From assembly GCA_029204225.1 (NCBI GenBank), contig CM055097.1, positions 27,947,192 through 28,011,191 on the forward strand: a stretch of 64,000 nucleotides of DNA, given 5' to 3'. The position numbers were made by a program, and so were the translations under genes. Shown in pieces: positions 57,055 through 64,000 of the stretch. The notes under the pieces are model-generated. The model saw only the letters and a list, made by a program, of their open reading frames with translations. It did no database searches and had not been told where the DNA came from. The DNA is from Diphasiastrum complanatum. Lineage: Eukaryota > Streptophyta > Lycopodiopsida > Lycopodiales > Lycopodiaceae. Each line of letters begins with the position of its first letter. Within the stretch, counting starts at the first letter, position 1.

Positions 57055-57915
57055 GTGATCTCGATACGAACCCAAAGGATCGAGCCTGGCTCGATTCGGG
57101 TATTGTTCGGTCAAAATGTGCTCCTCTTATTTTTAGCACCCTGCGCACGCGTCAGGGTGGGCCAGGCAGGGAGGTTTTTTTCTTTTTTTTTTAAACTGCT
57201 TGCCCTGTTGCCATGTGTCAGGCACCAGGGTTTATCCCATAAGCAAATCTTTGAGATAAACGAGTACCTATATATAACTGAACCCACCTGCTTACTCACA
57301 TGTGTGTAGGTGGGTGTGAAGCTACCCAGTGCCACCTGCCCGGTTCCCGGTGCCACTTGGGCTTGTCCGGCGCCACCTTGGCCTGCCCGGCGCCACCCAC
57401 CCGGCGCCACCTGGGCGCTGCCTGCCCCCTGGCGCACCCGCCCTGGCGCCACGGCGCCCGCCTGCGCCTTTTTGGCCAGCCCCTGGCTGGCGCACCCTGA
57501 CGCGCCAGGGTGCTACAATTATGTGGAGCCAGTCAAAAGGGCCCTTCAACTGGAGCGAAGCGCAATTAGGTCAAGCGAAATGGACTAGTTTTGCAACTCT
57601 CCGTCCGACGGTCCCGTTTCTCCAAACAAGATTCCATTCGGGTGCCATCTGTTTCGGCCAGTGGTGGGAACAAACAGGACGAGGAAACGACCGACGGTTG
57701 GCCCGCAACGTCCGTCCGAAATGCGATGTTAAATAGGGCTTCAGGGACACTTTGTCCGCTCGGGACCTGAAAACTGGGAGATGTTTCGGAGCCCTGGTGC
57801 TGGTACGCAAAATTTCGACATCGTATTGTAGCGTGTTGAAGTAGTGCCATAACTAATAAGCAAGTTGTAAGTCATCCGAGAAGAAACCGATCTCATCAAC
57901 CGAGTCACAGTAGTG
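57055..57915 (+). repeat. Direct repeat R2, interrupted by a small element
   Basis: Parallels R1: GATCGAGCCTGGCTCGATTC, then after the insertion TGGACTAGTTTTGCAACTCT, ACAGGACGAGG and GAAACCGATCTCATC. R2 has about 100 bp more than R1 near 57730-57830. Confidence 0.72.
57119..57531. mobile_element. Mutator-like miniature element (413 bp) with 9-bp target duplication
   Basis: Flanked by GTCAAAATG (57110-57118) and GTCAAAAGG (57532-57540), 8 of 9 identical. R1 has the unduplicated site GTCAAAATGG near 54959, which serves as an empty-site reference. The ends are long inverted repeats of about 45 bp sharing TAGCACCCTG and CGTCAGGGTG. A 9-bp duplication with long terminal repeats is the Mutator pattern. 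The interior is very GC-rich (GGCGCCACC words) and non-coding; ORFs on both strands through it are compositional artefacts. Confidence 0.85.
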
Positions 57916-58806
57916 TATAGCTTGTCACTCTTCTGGTGAGCCCTAATTTCCCCCAGAGACTTCTGGTCCTGAGAGCTTGTCACTCTTCTGGTCAGCGTGG
58001 ACCTCTCCCCAATCCTCTGGCGAGCACTCACTTCTTTGAGACAGTCACTGATGCACCCGAAACTCTAAACCAGTAATATGTTTGCCATACAAACCATCAT
58101 CTTCACTCAAAACCACTCTCCGATCTTTCTTTGCCGCTTTTTTGGAGCCAAGTTCCCAATGAAGTTTCGTAATAATTTATGAACTGCTCATTAGCCATGG
58201 TTGTTTAGTAATATCTCAGTTATGAGAGACATGGCCCAGTGGTTAGGTCCGTTGCAAATTTTTTTGCAAATTTTTTTGGGTACCGTTTTCCTATTTCTTA
58301 GTATTCAACCATAGATGAAACACCATATTGCTTTCTGACAACCAAATCGCAATATCCTCTCTTCGGCATCTAAGGTAAATTGCCTACAGATTTGACCTAT
58401 ATATAGATTTCATTGTGTCTAGTCGATTCGTAAACTCATAAGTGAGGTCTCTTCCCACAAATACTGCCACTTTAGAGAGCATTTTCTCATCACAACTTTG
58501 TGATTTAGCTTCTCTGAGTATTGTGACTCATGCATATTGTCATCGCAAAGAATATGTCTCATGATTTAAACCTTGTTTTCAAATAAATTGTGAAGTTTCT
58601 TATAGGTCATAGCAGCAGTTATTCATCATGGAGTAAGTTTCTAAAAGTAAGGATATACTCCACAAACAAGCTCCAATTAGAATGTGCAACATCAAATCAT
58701 TGCCATTGAGCAAGTTTGACTGTAATAGAACCAAAATAAAACTCTTATCATGCCTGGAAAACCTGATCTCCCCAAATCAACCCTCAAAGCACCCTTAATA
58801 TGCAGG
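57916..58806. other. Intergenic, nothing firm
   Basis: A duplicated phrase (CTTGTCACTCTTCTGGTSAGC) occurs at about 57922 and 57977. An A-box-like word, TGGCCCAGTGG, lies near 58232 without a B box. There is no gene. Confidence 0.4.
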
Positions 58807-58930
58807 GAGTTTATATCAATGTTACGTCTAGGATAATCCGTGACATAATAAAGGATAAACATGCACAGAGTTTATACATTGATGTTATGTCTAGGATAAT
58901 ACACGACATAATAGAGGATAAACATGCAAA
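58807..58930 (+). repeat. Two-copy tandem repeat downstream of the cupin gene
   Basis: Units of about 61 bp start GAGTTTATA at 58807 and 58868, sharing GTCTAGGATAAT and GGATAAACATGCA. Confidence 0.8.
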
Positions 58931-58977
58931 GAACTTAGTATAATCCCTCAACTAAATCAAAATAACAATGAATGATA

Positions 58978-61746
58978 CTACTCAGCATGGGTAAGAAGCT
59001 CAATATAATGTTTTGCATGAGGATAGAGTTCAAGAAGTTGTGATCTCTTAGCCATTTCGAAGTCCTCAAATTGAAACGCGGGAGCCACCGTACAGCCTAC
59101 TAGTGAGTAGTGCTCATTGGAATTCCTCACAGGTGCTCTTATAAAATTATTTTCTTCCTCGGAGTCTAATAACACATCTTTGGTAGGATATGCTCCAAAC
59201 CACACCATAGGTGGCACAGTATGCTGCGGTTTTTGGCCTGCAGCCAAATCACTCCCTAAAACAGTTTGGATGACCTTCCCACTGTCATCAATGACAAAAA
59301 CCTGCAGGCGAGTAAAAAAGTGTATCATGTAAGTATTTGTTTGAAAGAAGAATGACAACTTGCTGATTAAAAATGAAACTAGAGCAAGAAAAATGGCCTC
59401 AACTGTGAGTGGTTCACCACCATAAAAGTGCCAGACTTCTGCAGATGGTATTCGATGCAGGTGTGAAACAGATCCACTTGGAAGAAGAAAATAAATGGCA
59501 GTACTCAGTGGTCGCTCCACTTTGACTGTTACATCATGAAACTTCACAAGTCAGAACCCAAGATAAGATTTCCAAATGGCAATGAGCACAAATATCCAGT
59601 CCACCTGAGGCCTGTATCTACGCATCCACCTTGCTGACTTTCAACAATCTTTTGATGCCACCAAAAAGCATTTGGGGTCATTGTTGACTATTTAAAAGAA
59701 ATATTGTGGCCATTTGGAAAATCAAAACTCCTGCTGCTTGAATAAAGGAAAAGCAGTGAAATGTTGACATTTCTGAGGCCATATTCTAGGTGGCCTATTC
59801 CAACACAGACCAATTGTAGAGCTATTTCTTTCTCCACATTATAAGAGCCAAATGCTGAAATAATCAAAAATTGTGAGCCAAGAAATCTAGAAAAAGCATG
59901 GCCAAGTATCCTCACACTAATTTGAAATTAGGCAATGATGAACACAGGTGCATAAAGGGAAAACACTTTCCTGAGTCAGAAAAGAAATACCGACTTAAGA
60001 CATCCAAGCCACACATCTGCTGTTTGATTATCATTTTTAAGTAGTTTAAGATATTGGAGTCTAAAAAAAGCAAAGGCACAACGACTTTGGAGAAGGTAGA
60101 TGGGGAGATATATATTGCGACTAGAATTGCTGATTGTTCCATAACAGAAGGCTGTGAGAAGGTAGATGAGGAGATATATTTGCGACTAGAATTGCTGATT
60201 GTTCCATAACAGAAGGCAGTGGAAGAGGGCTGATAGAGGCCTAAACCCCATGTAGCATTTCAATCAAAGAAAGCCAGAAACAAGAATAAGAGAAGCATTC
60301 AAGTTCCATGCTCTGCACAATTTTTTTTTTGGAACAAATATGCAGCTCCTTGTGTAGCCAATAAGTTCTAGCCTACATGAATTGTTGGAAGTCTGAAGAG
60401 CTTCCAGCTAAACAGCATAGCACTGACAATAAATGTGTCATAGGTCAGTACATAGTCCAGTTTTCATTGCTCTGGAACTCCCTGCATGCAGAATTGTTCA
60501 AAATGATAAAAGATTCACATTTTTACTGGCATGATGAATCATTTATTGTTTGCTGGATCTGCAAACCAACCCCACAATTCATCCTGCCCGATTCCAAGAC
60601 CAAGCCTATAAGACCCAATAGGATGACGAGTTAACAGGAGTGGATTTTAAACTGGATAACGTGATAAAGATCTTTTTGCACTTACAGCAGCCTCAACCCA
60701 CATATGTTGCATCCATATCTTCACAAACAACATAAGGAGCATGATTAAATCTTCGTCCACAACTTCAAAACAGGTATAATCGACTATTTAAAAAAAAGGC
60801 ACCTTGCAACCCTCAAGTCAAGAAATCAGAGAAACTACTTAAAGATCCTAAGATTCAACATTCAAAAGCTGAACTATCATCATCTGTTATCTTTCATGAG
60901 ATCATTCGGCATCCACGCTATACCTCCTTTCCCTTAAAACACCTGTGGCATGTAAGTCTCAACGTGTTTAGATTATTAGTATGCATTTACTCCAAGGTTT
61001 TATTGCAGAGGTAGAGATCGGCTACATCTAGCATTTGACGGATCTAGCAAACAAAAGTGTAGGATTTTGAAGGCAACAATTTATAAAAACTGCCAACATT
61101 AAAAAAATTCAGGATAATAGGGGTAATCTTGATCAAGGTTTTCCGAGCATATCACGAACTTTATTTACTAGTACGGAACTATCACACGTACGAGGGCAAG
61201 GTGGCAACATTGATCGGCACTACCAAAAATTATCTAGATTCAGTTACCCGGCAACTGTTGTGCCAAAGGAAGTGCACTGATGCACCCTTGCCTTATCAAA
61301 GAGGACTGAAGGTATGGCTTGTGGAAAGGTTGCATCAGTAATTAGAGGTTTGAAAGCTCAATTGCCCAAAACATAAATCGGTTCAGAAAAGGGTAATCCA
61401 GCCTGATGAAAAATCAGCCCATATGCATCAACTAGCAAAATAGTTGAGCTACAGATTCATGAACACATCACTAAATCTGATCTTCCAAAAATGAAGGGTC
61501 CAATTGTCCATTCATTCACTGCTGATTCCTCAAGGGATCGTAGACCGCGATCAGATTGAAAAAAAATGCAATAAGCGTCTGTAGATGGCGCAAATCGTAA
61601 GAAAGGAAAGAAAAAACGAACTCACAGCGCGGCGGGAGGATGCGAGCAGGTAGGAGAATGGAGTCATCACGAAATGTTTCCGCAAAGAAGCCTCCCTCCG
61701 GATGAGGTTGCAACTTCAGAAGCTCTCGCAATATCTCCACATCCAT
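58978..61746 (-). CDS. Cupin_5 (DUF985) family protein, three exons
   Basis: Exon 1 is 61626-61746, exon 2 is 59404-59525 and exon 3 is 58978-59301. Introns of 2100 and 102 bp have GT/AG ends (GTGAGT donor, CAG acceptors) and the phases join exactly, giving 188 residues, a usual length for the family. Exon 1 has LKLQPHPEGGFFAETF (residues 10-25). Exon 2 has STAIYFLLPSG (48-58) and SHLHRIPSAEVWHFYGGEPL (61-80), where H64, E70 and H73 are the likely cupin metal ligands. Exon 3 has VFVIDDSGKV, PMVWFGAYPTK, SLVGCTVAPAFQFEDFEMA and LLELYPHAKHYIELL. No signal peptide or membrane segment is seen, so a soluble protein is expected. The substrate is unknown for this plant family. The start is the first ATG after a GA-rich leader. 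No stops or frameshifts: it looks functional. Confidence 0.93.
60091..60221. repeat. 66-bp tandem duplication in intron 1 of the cupin gene
   Basis: Units start AGAAGGTAGATG at 60091 and 60157 and share GCGACTAGAATTGCTGATTG. The rest of the 2.1-kb intron shows nothing else that I can assign. Confidence 0.85.
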
Positions 61747-61880
61747 CTCTCCCTCTCTCCTCTCTCTGTCTCTGCTCTGCTGAAGCAGCTCCAGAGATCC
61801 TTTCTTTTCTGTGGAAGAGATGTGTCCTTTCTTTCTTTGGTTTTACTTCGTATTTTGGTAGAACCCAAATTTCATGTACA
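61747..61880 (-). promoter_or_regulatory. GA-rich leader and promoter-proximal region of the cupin gene
   Basis: On the minus strand the 50 bp before the start codon are rich in GAGA words (from the plus-strand CTCTCTCC run at 61747-61790), a common plant 5' leader composition. No clear TATA box is seen. Confidence 0.4.
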
Positions 61881-62026
61881 ACACCACCAACCTATGTACG
61901 TCCTCGGCCTCGCTGGGTCACATGAAGTATGCAAGCCACATTTTGGAGATACACACCACCAACCTATGTAAGTCCTCGGCCTCGCTGGGTCACATGAAGT
62001 ATGCAAGCCACATTTTGGAGATACAC
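61881..62026 (+). repeat. 72-bp tandem duplication upstream of the cupin gene
   Basis: Units start ACACCACCAACCTATGTA at 61881 and 61953 and are almost identical through CACATTTTGGAGATACAC. A shorter duplication (GTTTGATTGGCCATGTTTAT) follows at 62051-62100. Confidence 0.9.
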
Positions 62027-62187
62027 TGTGACTTCAGATCTATGTGTCATTGTTTGATTGGCCATGTTTATGCCAAAATTGTTTGATTGGCCATGTTTAT
62101 GTCTTTTGGCATAGGCGGATGAGAGGCTAGTCTAGCATTCCTCCTAAGGTTTTTATTTTCAACCTTCATAGGTCTAACCCAACCGCG

Positions 62188-62239
62188 CCCCCCCCCCCCC
62201 CCAAGGTGACACAAGGTAGGAGAGAATATTTTTGTAATA

Positions 62240-62320
<81 letters not shown>
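62188..62320. repeat. C run and (TA)n(TG)n(TA)n microsatellite
   Basis: A 15-base C run at 62188-62202 is followed at about 62241-62320 by TA, then TG, then TA dinucleotides. Confidence 0.95.
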
Positions 62321-62589
62321 TTTAAATCGGGTTTGACATTTTGCGAGTAAATTTTTAATGAGTTTTGAGAGCTTCTTTTACCCATGATCCAACAAAATGG
62401 TACACATGGTGTGCTACTCTTTTATGCCATTACATGATTTTTTAAAAACAATAATAATGGTTTGATGAATACTTAAAAATTTAACTATCCATCAAATTTT
62501 AAATATGTACTAGCAATGTTTGCCACCTAGTTGGGCGGGCAAACGTTTTTAAACGCATGAGAGTGCGAGGGGGAGGGGGGGGTATCCCG

Positions 62590-62624
62590 GGCAGCTCACG
62601 TTGCCCATCACAACGTGAGCTGCC
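62590..62624. repeat. 14-bp-stem perfect hairpin
   Basis: GGCAGCTCACGTTG, a seven-base loop, then its exact complement CAACGTGAGCTGCC. Related imperfect copies of the same words follow at about 62645-62760. Confidence 0.85.
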
Positions 62625-62860
62625 AGGAAAGCTCGAGGGGGGGTTGTCCTGACAAGCAGCTTGAGTTGTCCGTGTGCAGGAAAGCGCGAGGAGGTGGGGG
62701 GTCTCGGGCAACGCTCACACTGCCTGTCACGCGTTAGTGGGCAGCGTGAGCTGCCCGAAAGATTGTAAATTTAATTATAGTAGATATCACAAAATACTTT
62801 GTATCTCTAAATATAGATTTACTTTTATCAAAAAACAAATTGTTCATAAAGTTGTAAAAG

Positions 62861-63266
62861 CTAGCATGGTTGCATGCTAGCTTGCAAATTATTTATTTCA
62901 AAAAAGATTTTGAAAAAATAAGTTTCTTTTTGTAGCTAATTCCGCTAGCATGACGATGTGCTAACCAAGTAAATTATAAAATAAAAAAACTATTTTGAAA
63001 CATTTGAGAACCAAATTTTGAGTAAAAATATTATTTTAGAATATATTTTTCAACCTCCAAACATAGTAAGCTGACGTGCTAAGTGAAACAACTAAAAAAG
63101 AAAGAAATTGCAATCTTATAAAAATAGCACGTCGATGTACTATATGAAATGAAAAAAAAAATTGCAGCTTCTAAACATATTAACATAGCACGCCGGCATG
63201 CTAGGCGAGGACTTCTGAAAAAAAAAAAAAAACTTAGGCAGTCTCACTTGGCATGTCGACGTGCTA
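62861..63266. repeat. Array of TAGCA...TGCTA palindromes
   Basis: Sites at 62861 (CTAGCATGGTTGCATGCTAG), 62946 (TAGCATGACGATGTGCTA), about 63064 (half site), 63125 (TAGCACGTCGATGTACTA), 63186 (TAGCACGCCGGCATGCTA) and about 63249 (GCATGTCGACGTGCTA). The last four are 61-63 bp apart with A-rich spacers. Confidence 0.75.
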
Positions 63267-63459
63267 TATTTGGACGTTACAAAAAAAATTAAATATGAAA
63301 TTTTTTTTAATTTGTGAGATTTTTAATTATGTACCAAACCACATTTTTGATAATAAACATTGAAGTAGTGGCATAAAAAAGGTAGCACACCATGTGCTAT
63401 CTTTTTGTTAAATCATGGCAAGAAAGAAACTCGCAAAATGCCAAGGCCCGTTGAAACCC

Positions 63460-64000
63460 ATGCTTTTAGTGCCCACAAAGAGAATGCTCCTTTTTGGCCT
63501 TGCCTTTTAGGGTGTTTTCACCTCGGCTTGGGGTAATGCACTAGTTTCAATTTGGAGGTTTTATTAGATGTTTCATTCGAAGTGGCCTAGGATCCATTTC
63601 GCACGACACTCTGTATCTTGTGGATCTTCTTATTGTAGGCCGATTTTCAAAATCCGAGTTTGATGTAGCAATGTACTCAAACAAGAGCATGAATGCAAAG
63701 CAAGAAGAAAATGCAGGATGAAAGATCTTCAATTGAAAGTGCAACAACGTTTCAGTACATATATATGCTCTCCAAAACTTGTGGAGGAGGTCTTGTCTTA
63801 TAGTAGTGAGCTAGTTAACTCCATTTTATAGGCTTTTGAGTTCCACCACTAGCTTTCTATTTACAAAGAGGCCTCTTTCTTGAAAATACATCTGAAGTTT
63901 GAGAGGGCAAAATTACTACCTCCCACATGGTTTTCCATCTTTTGGGAATTACCATGGGGCTCACAATATATGCACTTAGCCTAGCACTAGTTATTCTCAT
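63460..64000. other. Right flank, nothing recognised
   Basis: Unique-looking sequence to the window end. No ORF, repeat or RNA gene is supported. Confidence 0.4.

Larger units (their letters stand above)
62329..63459. mobile_element. Small TIR element with palindrome array
   Basis: The left end GGGTTTGACATTTTGCGAG matches the right end CTCGCAAAATGCCAAGGCCC in inverted orientation. Further in, CCCATGATCCAACAAAATGG and ACACATGGTGTGCTAC match the inverse of GTAGCACACCATGTGCTA and AAATCATGG near 63383-63419, followed by TTTATGCCA / TGGCATAAA. The length is about 1.1 kb and there is no ORF. The left interior (62540-62760) is GC-rich with G runs; the right interior has AT-rich spacers with a palindrome array. 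The target duplication is not clear because the left flank is a microsatellite. Confidence 0.65.

Noticed and set aside
57111-57736. Overlapping Pro/Ala/Gly-rich ORFs on both strands
   Set aside because: They run through the GC-rich interior of the miniature element; high GC removes stops in all frames.
58230-58260. tRNA-derived SINE start (TGGCCCAGTGGTTAGG resembles a pol III A box)
   Set aside because: No B box follows at the right distance and no tail or target duplication is visible.

Overview
This window looks like nuclear DNA of a land plant. It holds Ty3/gypsy (Tat-like) and Ty1/copia retrotransposons, a CACTA-type TNP2 transposase relic, TTTAGGG-like stretches, long GA/TG/TA microsatellites and one intron-containing single gene. 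I cannot name the species. Almost everything is transposable-element sequence in various states of decay. The only ordinary gene I can defend is a three-exon cupin_5 (DUF985) gene on the minus strand at 58978-61746. I found no tRNA, rRNA or CRISPR features.

Layout. 205-7512 is a large fold-back element whose two arms are inverted copies of each other; a second, right-truncated copy lies at about 16859-24930. Between them are a decayed gypsy pol (7573-9402), a gag-protease-only LTR element inserted into its integrase (9403-13172), and a minus-strand TNP2 pseudogene (13680-15010). 24931-28050 is AT-rich with unidentified short ORFs. 28321-36146 is a locus with GA/TG microsatellites and a gene-like sequence encoding a BED-type zinc finger (28861-29316) and an acidic, AT-hook-bearing tail (35049-35643). 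A minus-strand copia element (29425-35048) splits it.

36147-54911 is a tandem pair of Tat-like gypsy elements in the order LTR-A, interior A, LTR-B, interior B, LTR-C, with tRNA-Asp-type primer sites after LTR-A and LTR-B. Interior A carries a 378-bp inverted-repeat insertion and an extra ORF downstream of integrase. LTR-C is split at its TATA box by a fragment of a different copia element (53072-54456), whose leader holds three in-frame 84-bp repeats.

54912-57915 has two direct repeats flanking a nearly spacerless palindrome with arms of about 0.7 kb. The second direct repeat contains a 413-bp Mutator-like miniature element with a 9-bp target duplication. The cupin gene follows. The right end holds a small element with terminal inverted repeats (62329-63459) and an array of TAGCA...TGCTA palindromes at about 62-bp spacing.

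How it works together. There is no operon-like or pathway logic here. The window records nested insertion, tandem LTR recombination and arm-arm inversion. The two Tat interiors act as each other's reference, so insertions, deletions, frameshifts and nonsense changes can be read directly. Most pol genes are dead. I did not find a convincing new multi-gene system. The most unusual items are the fold-back family, the insertion without a target duplication at 42822-43199, the in-frame leader repeat, and the palindrome array at the right end.
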